This document shows, one piece after another, positions 23,812 through 33,626 of a DNA stretch of 64,000 bases; the stretch's first letter is position 1, and every line of letters starts with the position of its first letter. The position numbers were made by a program, and so were the translations under genes. The DNA comes from Anaerolineales bacterium (GTDB taxonomy: Bacteria; Chloroflexota; Anaerolineae; 4572-78; J111). The notes beneath the pieces were generated by a model. That model saw only the letters and a program-made list of their open reading frames with translations, did not search any database and was not told the origin of the DNA. The DNA is taken from positions 372,001 to 436,000 of the forward strand of contig JABTUK010000003.1 in the NCBI GenBank assembly GCA_015075405.1, given 5' to 3'.

Positions 23812-26457
23812 ATGCACATCATTGTCACTCACGCCAATGCCGATTTTGATGCCGTAGCCTCGCTGCTGGGCGCATGGCGGCTTTATCCCGAAGCTGTGCC
23901 GGTTTTGCCCAACAGCCTTAACCGGAACGTGCGCAATTTTATCACCCTCTATGAAAGTGAACTGCCCTTTGTTCAGCTTGGCGAGTTGGAGCGCAAGCCG
24001 ATTGACCGGCTAACCCTGGTGGACAGCCAGCAGGTCCCAACCCTCAAAGGCTTAAAGCCGGACGCGCAGTTGCGCATTATTGACCACCACGAGCTGCATC
24101 AACCCCCTCCCGCTGGGGCCGTTCTGAGCCTGACCGATACCGGCGCGACGGTCACGCTGCTCATCGAGCAAATCCGCGAGCTTTCGATCCGCCTGTCGCC
24201 GATTGAAGCCACTCTGCTCCTGCTGGGTATTTATGAGGATACCGGCTCGTTGACCTATGCCAACACCAGTCCCCGTGATCTACGCGCCGCCGCCTGGTTG
24301 CTGGCCGAAGGCCATGCCCGTCTCGATCTGGTGCGCGAATATCTCAACTACGCCATGAGCGACGCCCAGAAAGCCCTCTATGAGCAGTTGATCCACAACC
24401 TGGAAACGCTGCCCATTCACGGCCACACCATCGTCCTGGCTACGGCCACTACCCATCATTATGTTGAAGAAATCAGCACCTTGGCCCATCGCCTGCGCGA
24501 TTTGTACCAGTCGGAGGCGCTGTTTATTTTAGTCGCAATGCAGGACCACGTGCAAATAGTGGCTCGTTCCATCACCCATGCCATTGACGTGGGCCGGATC
24601 ACGGAGTTTTTCGGGGGGGGCGGTCACGCCCGAGCGGCGGCGGCCCTGGTCAAAGATAAAGAACTGTGGCGGCTGAGAAAAGAGCTAATCCAACTGTTAA
24701 AGCTGGAAGTTCAGCCGGCTACCACCGTAGCCCAGGTCATGTCCAAAGGCGCGCGGACCCTGGCCCCCACCGATACGGTTCGCCACGCGGCGGAGATGAT
24801 GGACCGCTACGGCCACGAAGGCTTTCCGGTGGTTGATCCGGCGACCGGCCGAATTGCCGGGGTACTTTCTCGTCGCGAAATTGACAAAGCCCGCCGCCAC
24901 CGGCTGGAAGGCGCAGTCATCAGCCAGTTTATGAAAAAGGGCGAGTTCTTTGTCAGCCCCACCGACAGTATTGACGCCGTCCAGGAGTTGATGACGGGTG
25001 AAGGTATCGGGCAGGTGCCGGTGGTTGAGGAGCCGGGCGGGCCGGTTATTGGCATTGTCACCCGCACCGATTTGATCAACCTGTGGCAGCTTGCCAGCAG
25101 CGACAAACCCACCCGGCCCAATCTAGCCGTCCAGCTTGAGCGCGTTCTCTCGTCTGACCTGTTGCAACTACTGCGTCAGGCCGGAGAATTGGCCGCCCAA
25201 CGCGGCGATGCGCTTTACCTGGTGGGTGGCTTTGTGCGCGACTTGTTATTTATGATGTTGATGGGCAGCGACGAAAGGGCCAAAGCCAGCCCGCGTTTTG
25301 ATCTTGATCTGGTGGTCGAGGGTGACGCTATTGGTCTGGCCCAACGTTTGCGTGAGCATCGAGGCGGGCGGGTGCGCAGCCACGACCGTTTTGGCACGGC
25401 CAAGTGGATTTTGGCCCAGCCCATTCCTTTTGGCGCGACGGCTGCGGCCAAAAATACACCGCTCACCTCGCTCGACTTTGTCACCGCCCGGACTGAGTTT
25501 TACCGCCATCCCTCGGCGCTGCCGGAGGTGGAGCAGAGTTCCATTCGCCAGGATTTGCACCGCCGTGATTTTACCATCAATACCCTGGCCTTGCGCCTGA
25601 CCCCCGACCACTTTGGCGAACTGCTCGACTTTTACGGCGGCCAGAACGATCTGGAAGCGCGGCTGATCCGGGTGCTGCACAGCCTCAGCTTTGTCGAAGA
25701 CCCGACCCGTATGCTCCGGGCAGCCCGCTTGATGGCCCGGCTCGATTTTAGCCTGGAAGAGCGCACCGCTGAACTGCTGGCGAATGCCCTCGATCTGCTG
25801 TCGCGCGTCAGCGGGGAACGGATTACCCACGAGTTGGAGTTGATTTTTCAGGAGCGCCAGCCGGAACAGGCTTTGCGCCAGCTTGATCAATTGGGGATTT
25901 TGGCCGCCATCCACCCCGGCCTTATGGTGGACGACTGGCTGATGGCACGGCTGCAACTGCTTCGTAGCGGCCTGGTCGAGACGCCCTGGGCCGGAACAAC
26001 GCCCGCACCGGTTCATTACCTGGGCTTGATGATGTTCTGGCTGGCCGGTGACGAGCAGACCGATCTGGCGCAGCGCCTCAATTTACGCACCCACCAGCGG
26101 GCCACCCTGGCTCAGGTTTATCAACTCCGGCGGAATGTAGCCCAGATTGCCGCCGCCCAGAGTGCCAGCGCCCTGTATCACCTGCTGGCCCCGGTCTCCG
26201 ACGATGCCCGCCTGATTGCCTGGCTGGGCCTGGAGGACGAACCTGCCCGCGCTCAACTGCTGCGTTTCCAGCGTGACCTGCGCCACGTCGCCCCCCTAAT
26301 TGACGGCCACTATCTCAGAACCGAATTTAGTTTACCCCCCGGCCCAATCTATCGGGTCATCATTGATGCTTTACGGGAGGCCCGATTGGATGGGCAAGTT
26401 ACATCTTTGGAAGAAGAAAAGGCTTTGGTTGAAGAAATTTTGGCTAAAAACAGTTAA
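23812..26457 (+). CDS. tRNA nucleotidyltransferase (CCA or A-adding) with DHH and CBS domains
   Basis: 881 residues. Domain order: DHH phosphoesterase (HANADFDA near residue 7; DHH at 91-93) with DHHA1 (GGGGHARAAAA, ~270), a CBS pair (~315-440), then a class II nucleotidyltransferase with GGFVRDLLF, DLDLVVEGDA and RRDFTINTLAL, and a helical tRNA-binding tail. It adds nucleotides to tRNA 3' ends; the encoded tRNA-Val here lacks CCA. This fusion is a known form in some phyla, where the DHH-CBS type is often the A-adding enzyme of a split pair. The start at 23812 is chosen because the upstream frame is made of repeat. Confidence 0.9.
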   Translation: MHIIVTHANADFDAVASLLGAWRLYPEAVPVLPNSLNRNVRNFITLYESELPFVQLGELERKPIDRLTLVDSQQVPTLKGLKPDAQLRIIDHHELHQPPPAGAVLSLTDTGATVTLLIEQIRELSIRLSPIEATLLLLGIYEDTGSLTYANTSPRDLRAAAWLLAEGHARLDLVREYLNYAMSDAQKALYEQLIHNLETLPIHGHTIVLATATTHHYVEEISTLAHRLRDLYQSEALFILVAMQDHVQIVARSITHAIDVGRITEFFGGGGHARAAAALVKDKELWRLRKELIQLLKLEVQPATTVAQVMSKGARTLAPTDTVRHAAEMMDRYGHEGFPVVDPATGRIAGVLSRREIDKARRHRLEGAVISQFMKKGEFFVSPTDSIDAVQELMTGEGIGQVPVVEEPGGPVIGIVTRTDLINLWQLASSDKPTRPNLAVQLERVLSSDLLQLLRQAGELAAQRGDALYLVGGFVRDLLFMMLMGSDERAKASPRFDLDLVVEGDAIGLAQRLREHRGGRVRSHDRFGTAKWILAQPIPFGATAAAKNTPLTSLDFVTARTEFYRHPSALPEVEQSSIRQDLHRRDFTINTLALRLTPDHFGELLDFYGGQNDLEARLIRVLHSLSFVEDPTRMLRAARLMARLDFSLEERTAELLANALDLLSRVSGERITHELELIFQERQPEQALRQLDQLGILAAIHPGLMVDDWLMARLQLLRSGLVETPWAGTTPAPVHYLGLMMFWLAGDEQTDLAQRLNLRTHQRATLAQVYQLRRNVAQIAAAQSASALYHLLAPVSDDARLIAWLGLEDEPARAQLLRFQRDLRHVAPLIDGHYLRTEFSLPPGPIYRVIIDALREARLDGQVTSLEEEKALVEEILAKNS

Positions 26458-27410
26458 GCCACGCCAAAAGTGACCCCCAACTCTTTGAGCCACTTGCGAT
26501 AAGCAATCGCCGTGCGGTCGGAGCGGAGATGGAGTTCAGCCTGTAAATCGAGCGGAAGCAGTTCAGGCCGCTGTGATTCGACGATGGGCACATCCTGGTC
26601 AATAATCAATTTTTGAAAGGCCAGAATATCGGCGTCAGGCACGTTATCCCGACCTTGCACACAAGGGAACATCCAGCCGATGCTGAAGGTATCGTCCACC
26701 GGGGTGACGGCCAGGACGGCCGCATATTTTTCCTTGCCAAAGTAGGCCATTAATGGCCGAAGCACCCGGAAGGTGTAGGAGACGGTGGCTCCAATACCCG
26801 TGCCGTCGGGGTCGGGCTGCCACATACGAATATCTTCAGCCACAATGCCGTCCGGCCCCACCTCGACTTCGTAATCGTTGACCTCGGCGTGTTCCGGTTC
26901 GCCCAGGTAGCCGGCGTGGACAAAGGGCAGGTGGGCCATATCCAAAAAGTTCTCGATGGCCCGCGGAGCATGGGCGCGGTAGGGGTGCGGCCCGGATACA
27001 ACCGAGTGATACGTCGGGTCGTCCCATTCCGGGAAGGGCGGCAGGTCGTGTTGGGGCTGGCCCAACGAAACCCAAATAGCGCCATAACGTTCGGTAGCTT
27101 GATAAACTTTTACCCGCGCTTTTTCGGGGGGTGTTTGACCGGGATGGGCCGGAATATGCACGCAACGGCCTTCACTGTTATAAGACCAGCCATGATAGGG
27201 ACAGATCAGGGTTTCACCTTCCACCTGGCCCAACGACAGCCGCGTGCCCCGGTGAATGCACAAATCTTGCCAGGCCAACACTTGACCATTCACCCGCCAG
27301 ACCACCACATCCTCACCCAACACGCGGGCCGGCATGAGTTGCCCCTCGGCCAAATCTGCCCCGCGTCCCACCACATGCCACTCGTTGATAAGTACGGGAT
27401 CGTTAATCAT
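26454..27410 (-). CDS. Rieske non-heme iron oxygenase, alpha subunit
   Basis: 318 residues, the short VanA/Pdo-like type. The Rieske [2Fe-2S] ligands are C-x-H in CIHRG and C-x2-H in CPYHGW. The mononuclear iron site is ENFLDMAHLPFVH (D, H, H). It would hydroxylate or demethylate an aromatic or heterocyclic substrate; no reductase gene is adjacent. The start at 27410 has AGGAGG nine bases upstream. It overlaps the end of the CCA gene by four bases, tail to tail. Its neighbour is a nucleoside-type ABC transporter, a hint about substrate only. Confidence 0.9.
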   Translation of the reverse strand: MINDPVLINEWHVVGRGADLAEGQLMPARVLGEDVVVWRVNGQVLAWQDLCIHRGTRLSLGQVEGETLICPYHGWSYNSEGRCVHIPAHPGQTPPEKARVKVYQATERYGAIWVSLGQPQHDLPPFPEWDDPTYHSVVSGPHPYRAHAPRAIENFLDMAHLPFVHAGYLGEPEHAEVNDYEVEVGPDGIVAEDIRMWQPDPDGTGIGATVSYTFRVLRPLMAYFGKEKYAAVLAVTPVDDTFSIGWMFPCVQGRDNVPDADILAFQKLIIDQDVPIVESQRPELLPLDLQAELHLRSDRTAIAYRKWLKELGVTFGVA

Positions 27411-27426
27411 GCAGAGTTCCTCCTTG

Positions 27427-27537
27427 TGTACAGTAATCAGTAAACAGTAATCAGTGACCAGTAATCGGTGAACAGTAATGAGGATAGTAAACTGACAACT
27501 GATGACTGACAACTGATCACTGATAACTGATAACTGT
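27427..27537. repeat. Heptamer-period repeat (AACTGAT / AGTAATC type)
   Basis: About fifteen imperfect 7-nt units: GTAATCA / GTGACCA types in the first half and ACTGACA / ACTGATA in the second, which are mutually complementary and can fold back. It separates the Rieske gene from the permease genes. Confidence 0.75.
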
Positions 27538-27538
27538 C

Positions 27539-28516
27539 TTACCGCGCTCCACGAATATACGGTTCACCCAGGGCTTCGGGCTGCTCGGTTTTTTTGATGC
27601 CGCGCAGCAGCACCAGGATGGTGAGCAAATAGGGCAACATCAGCAGTACTTCGTAGGGAATACTTTTATCGCCCAGGGCCTGGATGCGAAACTGGACCGC
27701 ATCGGCCAGGCCGAAGAGCAGCGCCCCAACTACGGCCAGGCCAGGGTTCCAGCGGGCAAAAATAACCAGGGCGACGGCAATCCAGCCCCGCCCGGCGGTA
27801 ACACCCTCCCGAAAAATGTGGAGTTGGGCCACGCTCAACACCGCGCCCCCCAGCCCGGCCAAAGCCGCGCCGATCAAAGTAGCCGTATAGCGAATCCGGC
27901 TGACGCTCAACCCCGAGGTTTCGGCGGCGCTGGGCTTTTCGCCTACGGCGCGAATATTCAGGCCGAGCGTAGTGCGGTTGAGCAAAAACCAACTGCCCAA
28001 CACCACCAAAACAGTCAAGTAAACGGCCATATCCTGCTTGAACAAAACCTCGCCCAGCACCGGGATATCTGACAGAATGGGAATGGGGATTGGCTCGAAG
28101 CCGGTCACGCGGGCCGCCAGGGTGTCGAACTGCTGCCGGAAGATGTAGGCGCTCAAGCCCTGCCCCAGCAGCACCAGCATAACGCTGCTAATCACCTGGT
28201 CGGCCTTGAGGGTAACGGCCAGGAAGGCCATAATCAGCCCCATCAACAGGCCGGCGATAATGCCGGCCAGCAGGCCCAGCCAGGCTGCCGCCGTCGGGTC
28301 CATGCCCACCGCCGGATTATTTTCCAGATGCCAGGTGACGACAAAGCCGGCCATGGCCCCCATCAGCATCATGCCTTCCAGCCCCAGGTTTAACACCCCG
28401 CCTTTTTCGGTGATGATTTCGCCAATCACCGCCAACAAAATCGGGATAGCCAGCCGGAGACCGGAGGTCAAGATAGCGACCAAAAAGGTGGTGGTCAAAA
28501 TTTGCTCCAGCGTCAT
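27539..28516 (-). CDS. ABC transporter permease, NupQ/YufQ type
   Basis: 325 residues, about nine hydrophobic segments. The opening IGEIITEKGGVLNLGLEGMMLMGA is diagnostic for BPD_transp_2 permeases of BMP-dependent nucleoside/simple-sugar importers. AVGEKPSAAETSGLSV is the loop that contacts the ATPase. It overlaps the preceding permease by four bases (ATGA). Confidence 0.92.
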   Translation of the reverse strand: MTLEQILTTTFLVAILTSGLRLAIPILLAVIGEIITEKGGVLNLGLEGMMLMGAMAGFVVTWHLENNPAVGMDPTAAAWLGLLAGIIAGLLMGLIMAFLAVTLKADQVISSVMLVLLGQGLSAYIFRQQFDTLAARVTGFEPIPIPILSDIPVLGEVLFKQDMAVYLTVLVVLGSWFLLNRTTLGLNIRAVGEKPSAAETSGLSVSRIRYTATLIGAALAGLGGAVLSVAQLHIFREGVTAGRGWIAVALVIFARWNPGLAVVGALLFGLADAVQFRIQALGDKSIPYEVLLMLPYLLTILVLLRGIKKTEQPEALGEPYIRGAR

Positions 28517-29598
28517 TTCTGTGACCTCCGCAGCCGGAAATAGGCGTCAACCCCCAACACAAACAGCACCATCAGGGCTTGAATGGCATCGGCCAGGGTG
28601 GCCGAAAGGCCGGTCAGTGTATGCATGGATTCAGCCCCAATGGTCAGAGCGGCAAAGAAAATGGCGGCAAAAAAGATGCCGACCGGGTGCAGCCGGCCCA
28701 GCAGGGCAACCAGAATAGCGGCAAAACCGTACCCGCCGGAAATTGTCCCTTTAAGCCGGCTGTGCAAATAGCTGACCTCCATAATGCCGGTCAACCCGGC
28801 CAGCGCCCCGCTAAAAAGCAGGGCAAAGACAATGCCCGCCTCGACCTGGATGCCGGCAAACCGAGCCACACTGGCCCTGGAACCAATCGCCCGCAGGCGA
28901 AAACCCAGCGGGGTGCGCCAGATGAGCACGTAAACCAGCGGAATGAGAACCAGGGCCAGAATAACGCCGATATGGATGCGGCTGCCAAATAAGGTTGGCA
29001 GCCGGGCCGCCGCGTCAAATTGGGCGCTTTCCGGCAGAAACCCCTGCGGGTCTTTCAGCGGGCCGCGGGCCATATACTCAACCAAAAAGATGGCGATGTA
29101 GTTGAACATCAAAGTGGAAATAATCTCGCTCAGGCCGCGCTGGGTGCGCAGCAAGGCCGGAATCAAGCCCCACACCGCTCCCCCGATGGCGCCGGCTATG
29201 AGGATAGCCGGGATAAGCACTGGGGCGGGCAGATTGGGGAAGTTCAAAGCGACCAGGCTGCCCAGCAGCGCGCCCATAAAATATTGCCCCTCAGCCCCGA
29301 TATTCCACACCCGCGCTTTGAAAGCCACCGCTAAACCCAACCCAATTATGAGCAGGGGAATAGTTTTTAGGGTGGTTTCGGTGAGGGGACGGCTGCCGCC
29401 AAAAGCGCCGTTAAGCATGGCCTGGTAGGCTGTCACCGGGTTGGCCCCCGACAGAATAATCAACAACGCGCCCACCAGCAAGGCCAGAATTGCGCCCAGC
29501 AACGAAGGGCCAAAAGTGGTAAAAAAGCGGCGTAACACGATTATAGCAGCGTTATTTTTGGGCAAAGCAAAGCTGAGGCCAGAAGAACGAGTAGTCAT
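28513..29598 (-). CDS. ABC transporter permease, NupP/YufP type
   Basis: 361 residues with many hydrophobic segments. WNIGAEGQYFMGA and RAIGSRASVARFAGI are conserved in the first permease of nucleoside-type BMP systems. It pairs with the permease at 27539 and the ATPase at 29648. No substrate-binding lipoprotein gene adjoins this set. Confidence 0.92.
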   Translation of the reverse strand: MTTRSSGLSFALPKNNAAIIVLRRFFTTFGPSLLGAILALLVGALLIILSGANPVTAYQAMLNGAFGGSRPLTETTLKTIPLLIIGLGLAVAFKARVWNIGAEGQYFMGALLGSLVALNFPNLPAPVLIPAILIAGAIGGAVWGLIPALLRTQRGLSEIISTLMFNYIAIFLVEYMARGPLKDPQGFLPESAQFDAAARLPTLFGSRIHIGVILALVLIPLVYVLIWRTPLGFRLRAIGSRASVARFAGIQVEAGIVFALLFSGALAGLTGIMEVSYLHSRLKGTISGGYGFAAILVALLGRLHPVGIFFAAIFFAALTIGAESMHTLTGLSATLADAIQALMVLFVLGVDAYFRLRRSQK

Positions 29599-29647
29599 TC
29601 AAGATTCTTTAAACCATTCACGATTGACAATTTACCATTCACAATAG

Positions 29648-31189
29648 CTACGGTCTGGCTCCGGCCATCATCAGGCCGACATCTTTCATGTGGGCCGTGT
29701 CGCCGGGCACAATACCCATAATCTGCCCCTCATAAAGTACGGCGACGCGATCGCTGAGAGCAAAAATTTCATCCAATTCGGTGGAAATGAGCAGAATGGC
29801 AACGCCTCGCCGGCGTTCCTCCAGCAAAGCGCGATGCACGTACTCGATGCCGCTGATATCCAACCCGCGGGTCGGTTGGGCGGCCAGCAAAAAGCGAGGA
29901 TTTAACGATAACTCGCGGGCTAAAACCATCTTTTGAGCATTGCCCCCCGATAACAGGCCGGCCCGGCTCATCATCGAAGGGGTACGGACATCGTACTGTT
30001 TAATTAGCCGTTCAGCCGCGGCCCGAATCGCTTTATAACTAAGCAAAGCCCTGTAGGTATAAGGCTCCTGCCAGAAAGTTTCCAGCACCAGGTTCTCGGC
30101 CACACTGACATCATCGAGCATGCCCCAGCCATGCCGGTCTGAGGGGATATGAGAGACCTGCCGCTTGATTATCTCAGCCGGAGGACAGTGGGTTATCTCC
30201 TGACCGTCAAGCAGAATCCGTCCCTTTTCAACCGGGCGCAGGCCGCGTAACGCCTCTTCCAATTCGCGCTGGCCGTTACCGGCTACCCCGGCAAACCCGA
30301 CGATTTCGCCGGCCCGTATTTCCAGGTTAACGCCCTGGAGGGCCGGCAGCCCCCGGTCATCGCGCACCCACACCTCCTCAAGCGCCAGGCGAACCTCGCC
30401 GGGAGCCTGGGGCGACCTGGGCACGCTTAGCAAGACCTCGCGCCCCACCATCAGCCGGGCTAAATCACTTTTGGTGGTGTGATCTACTTTGGGCTGTACT
30501 GTGCCAACCTTATGCCCATCGCGCAAAATAGTGATGCGGTCGCTGATGGCTAAAACTTCGTTGAGTTTGTGGCTGATAAAGATAATGGCTCGTTTTTGGG
30601 CCACCAGCAAATCTTTGATGATGGTCAGCAATTCGCTGGCTTCCTGGGGAGTCAACACAGCGGTTGGCTCATCCAGAATCAACACCTCAGCGCCCCGGTA
30701 CAGCGCCTTTAAGATTTCCACGCGCTGCTGTTCCCCCACCGATAGCTGCCAGATTTTGGCGTTGGGGTCAACATTCAGGCCGTACTGCTGGGAAATTTCC
30801 CGGATTTTTTGGTAGACTTTTCGCTTGTCTTCCAGCAGCGGGCCGCGCGAAGAAGGTTGGCCGAGGATGATATTTTCGGCGACGGTGAAGGTTTTGACCA
30901 GTTGAAAATGCTGATGCACCATCTCCAGGCCGTGCCGAATAGCATCTTGAGCCGAGGTGAAATGAACCCGCTGGCCTTTGACAAGGATTTCGCCCTCGTC
31001 TGGCTGGTACAGGCCGTATAGAATGTTCATCAGGGTGGTCTTGCCGGCCCCATTTTCGCCCAGCAGGGTATGGACTTCGCCGGGGTAAAGGTCAAAATCT
31101 ATATGATTATTAGCCAGAACCCCCGGAAAGTGTTTGACAATCCCTTTGAGTTGGACAATCGGTTGGAGAGGAGAGGCTTGCGCGTTCAT
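29648..31189 (-). CDS. ABC transporter ATPase, NupO/YufO type (two nucleotide-binding domains)
   Basis: 513 residues with two ATPase domains. Domain 1: Walker A GENGAGKTTL, signature LSVGEQQRVEILK, Walker B LILDEPTAVL. Domain 2: AGNGQRELEEAL in place of a Walker A, signature LSGGNAQKMVLAREL, and AAQPTRGLDI. This degenerate second domain is normal for sugar/nucleoside importers. It energises uptake through the two permeases that follow after a 50-base gap containing short repeats. Confidence 0.95.
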   Translation of the reverse strand: MNAQASPLQPIVQLKGIVKHFPGVLANNHIDFDLYPGEVHTLLGENGAGKTTLMNILYGLYQPDEGEILVKGQRVHFTSAQDAIRHGLEMVHQHFQLVKTFTVAENIILGQPSSRGPLLEDKRKVYQKIREISQQYGLNVDPNAKIWQLSVGEQQRVEILKALYRGAEVLILDEPTAVLTPQEASELLTIIKDLLVAQKRAIIFISHKLNEVLAISDRITILRDGHKVGTVQPKVDHTTKSDLARLMVGREVLLSVPRSPQAPGEVRLALEEVWVRDDRGLPALQGVNLEIRAGEIVGFAGVAGNGQRELEEALRGLRPVEKGRILLDGQEITHCPPAEIIKRQVSHIPSDRHGWGMLDDVSVAENLVLETFWQEPYTYRALLSYKAIRAAAERLIKQYDVRTPSMMSRAGLLSGGNAQKMVLARELSLNPRFLLAAQPTRGLDISGIEYVHRALLEERRRGVAILLISTELDEIFALSDRVAVLYEGQIMGIVPGDTAHMKDVGLMMAGARP

Positions 31190-31320
31190 AATTGTGAATG
31201 GTGAATAGTGAATGGTTAACGGTCAGATAGATAGTCTCTCATTTCACAGAAGGTACAAGGTTGGTAAGGCGCATCGTAGTTTTGTCTATCACAGATTTTA
31301 CAATTTTACCTGGCAAAATC

Positions 31321-31545
31321 TCAAAACACCAATACCACCCCCAATACAATCAACAATAACCCCATCAACCCGTCCCGAACGGCCGACTTCCAGGCATCAC
31401 TGCGAACAGCCGCCGGCTGCCACTTGGAGCGAATTCCCTGCCGCACCAAAATTTTGCCGCTGATCGCTGTTTGCACTGCCGTGAGGACCATCCGCAAGCC
31501 AAACAGCAGCACAAAAGCAGCCAGAACGATATTGAAAATTTTCAT
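31321..31545 (-). CDS. Small two-helix membrane protein
   Basis: 74 residues: hydrophobic segments at about 3-22 (IFNIVLAAFVLLFGLRMVLT) and 55-73 (GLMGLLLIVLGVVLVF), joined by a basic loop. AGAGGG lies just before the ATG at 31545, and the gene is 13 nt from the uvrB stop, so it is probably the last gene of the uvrB transcript. No family recognised. Confidence 0.6.
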   Translation of the reverse strand: MKIFNIVLAAFVLLFGLRMVLTAVQTAISGKILVRQGIRSKWQPAAVRSDAWKSAVRDGLMGLLLIVLGVVLVF

Positions 31546-31558
31546 GAAGCCCTCTCTT

Positions 31559-33607
31559 CTACCTGATTTTTTCCCAGGCGGGCCGGGTATCGGCGGCATC
31601 TTGAATGGCTTGCAACTGGCCGCGCAGCTCAGCAATTTGATCGCGCAACAGTGCCGCTTTTTCAAACTCAAGTTCGGCGGCGGCGGCCTTCATTTGTTTC
31701 TCCAACTGCTCGATCAGATGTTCGATTTCGTGGGCTGGCATCGCCCCGGTGATGTTGTAGGCCGCTTTTCGCTCGGCCAGCATCTTTTCCCGCCCGGCCT
31801 CATCACGGGTGGAGGCAACCTCTTCGGTCATGTCCCGGATTTGTTTGACGATAGAGCGCGGCTCGATGCCATGCTCTTCGTTGTAGTTCTGCTGCTTGGC
31901 CCGGCGGCGGTTGGTCTCATCAATCGCAAACTTCATCGAGTCGGTAATTTTATCGGCATACATCAATACCTTACCGTTGACATGCCGGGCAGCCCGGCCA
32001 ATCGTCTGGATGAGGGCCTGTCTGGAACGCAGGAAGCCTTCTTTGTCGGCGTCCAAAATCGCCACCAGCGACACCTCCGGCAAATCCAGGCCCTCGCGTA
32101 ACAGGTTGATCCCGACGACCACATCATAAATCCCCAGGCGCAGATCGCGCAAAATTTCGACTCGCTCCAGGGTTTGGATGTCGCTGTGCAGGTAGTGAAC
32201 CTTGATGCCCAGTTCCATCATATAATCGGCCAGGTCTTCGGCCATGCGCTTGGTCAGGGTGGTAATCAGCGCCCGCTCGCCGGCCCTGATCCGCCGGTTG
32301 ACTTCGCCAATCAAGTCATCAATCTGTCCCTTGATCGGGCGGACCTCCACTTCGGGGTCAATCAGGCCGGTGGGCCGGATGATTTGCTCGACCACCTGCT
32401 GGCTGTGGTCCAGCTCGTAGGGGCCGGGGGTGGCGCTGGTGTAGATAATCTGGTTGATATGATCCTCCCACTCCTCGAAGTTGAGCGGGCGGTTATCTAA
32501 GGCGCTGGGCAGGCGGAACCCGTAATCAACCAGCACCTCTTTGCGGCTGCGGTCGCCAAAGTACATGCCCCGAATCTGGGGGATAGACATGTGGCTCTCG
32601 TCAATGACCATCAGATAATCGTCGGGGAAGTAGTCGAGCAGAGTCCAGGGGGTGCTGCCCGCCGCCCGGCGGCTCAAGGGGCGGCTGTAATTCTCGATAC
32701 CGGAGCAGTAGCCGACCTCGCGCAGCATCTCCAAATCAAAGCGGGTGCGCTGCTCCAGCCGCTGCGCTTCCAGCAGCTTTTCCTGCGCCCGCAGCTCGGC
32801 CAGGCGTTCTTCCAACTCATTTTCGATGTCAACCAACGCTTCTTCCAGCTTTTCCTGGGGGGTGATAAAGTGCTTGGCCGGGTAGATGTCCAGGTTGGTG
32901 TGCCGGGCGACCATCTCGCCGGTCAAGGCGTTGACTTCGGTGATACGCTCGATCTCGTCGCCAAAAAACTCGATGCGGTAGACCTGCTCGCCGTAAGCGG
33001 GCATGATCTCCAACGTATCGCCGCGCACGCGGAACGTGCCCCGCTTGAGGTCGTAATCGTTGCGCTCGTAGCGGATGTCAATCAGATGACGCAGCACTTT
33101 GTCGCGCTTGCGCAGGTCGCCCACCTTAAAATTGATGACTACTTGGCCGTAATCCTCCGGGCTGCCCAAACCATAGATGGCGCTGACGCTGGCGACAATG
33201 ACCACATCGCGCCGGGAGAAAAGGGCAGTGGTGGCGGCCAGGCGCAGCCGGTCAATCTCGTCGTTGATCTGGGCGTCCTTCTCGATGAAGGTATCAGTGC
33301 GGGGAATGTAGGCTTCGGGCTGGTAGTAGTCGTAATAGCTGACAAAGTAAGCCACAGCGTTGTTAGGAAAGAACTCTTTGAACTCGCTGTACAGTTGGGC
33401 GGCCAGGGTTTTGTTGTGGGCCATCACCAATGTTGGCTTCTGCACCTGCTCGATGACTTTGGCGATGGTATAGGTTTTGCCGGTTCCGGTTGCGCCCAGC
33501 AGCGTTTGGTGCTTCAAACCGCCTTCAATTCCTTCGACCAACTCTTTAATCGCCTGGGGCTGGTCGCCGGTGGGCTGATAATCAGAAACCACTTGCAATG
33601 CGGGCAT
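31559..33607 (-). CDS. uvrB: Excinuclease ABC subunit B
   Basis: 682 residues, full-length UvrB. Walker A GATGTGKTYT, the damage-probing hairpin YYDYYQPEAYIP, helicase motifs DESHMSIPQIRGMY and QTIGRAARH, and a C-terminal UVR domain (EIEHLIEQLEKQMKAAAAELEFEKAALLRDQI) that binds UvrC. It verifies damage in nucleotide excision repair. uvrA and uvrC are not in the window. Confidence 0.98.
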   Translation of the reverse strand: MPALQVVSDYQPTGDQPQAIKELVEGIEGGLKHQTLLGATGTGKTYTIAKVIEQVQKPTLVMAHNKTLAAQLYSEFKEFFPNNAVAYFVSYYDYYQPEAYIPRTDTFIEKDAQINDEIDRLRLAATTALFSRRDVVIVASVSAIYGLGSPEDYGQVVINFKVGDLRKRDKVLRHLIDIRYERNDYDLKRGTFRVRGDTLEIMPAYGEQVYRIEFFGDEIERITEVNALTGEMVARHTNLDIYPAKHFITPQEKLEEALVDIENELEERLAELRAQEKLLEAQRLEQRTRFDLEMLREVGYCSGIENYSRPLSRRAAGSTPWTLLDYFPDDYLMVIDESHMSIPQIRGMYFGDRSRKEVLVDYGFRLPSALDNRPLNFEEWEDHINQIIYTSATPGPYELDHSQQVVEQIIRPTGLIDPEVEVRPIKGQIDDLIGEVNRRIRAGERALITTLTKRMAEDLADYMMELGIKVHYLHSDIQTLERVEILRDLRLGIYDVVVGINLLREGLDLPEVSLVAILDADKEGFLRSRQALIQTIGRAARHVNGKVLMYADKITDSMKFAIDETNRRRAKQQNYNEEHGIEPRSIVKQIRDMTEEVASTRDEAGREKMLAERKAAYNITGAMPAHEIEHLIEQLEKQMKAAAAELEFEKAALLRDQIAELRGQLQAIQDAADTRPAWEKIR

Positions 33608-33626
33608 AGTTTTCCTCCTGGATAGA

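Noticed and set aside
25246..26016. 256-codon minus-strand frame opposite the CCA-adding enzyme
   Set aside because: Antisense shadow of a conserved gene, no motif.
27427..27537. Candidate CRISPR-like tandem repeats
   Set aside because: The period is 7 nt with degenerate units and no spacers; no cas genes in the window.
32591..33625. 344-codon plus-strand frame opposite uvrB
   Set aside because: Entirely antisense to a certain gene, no ribosome site or recognisable motif.
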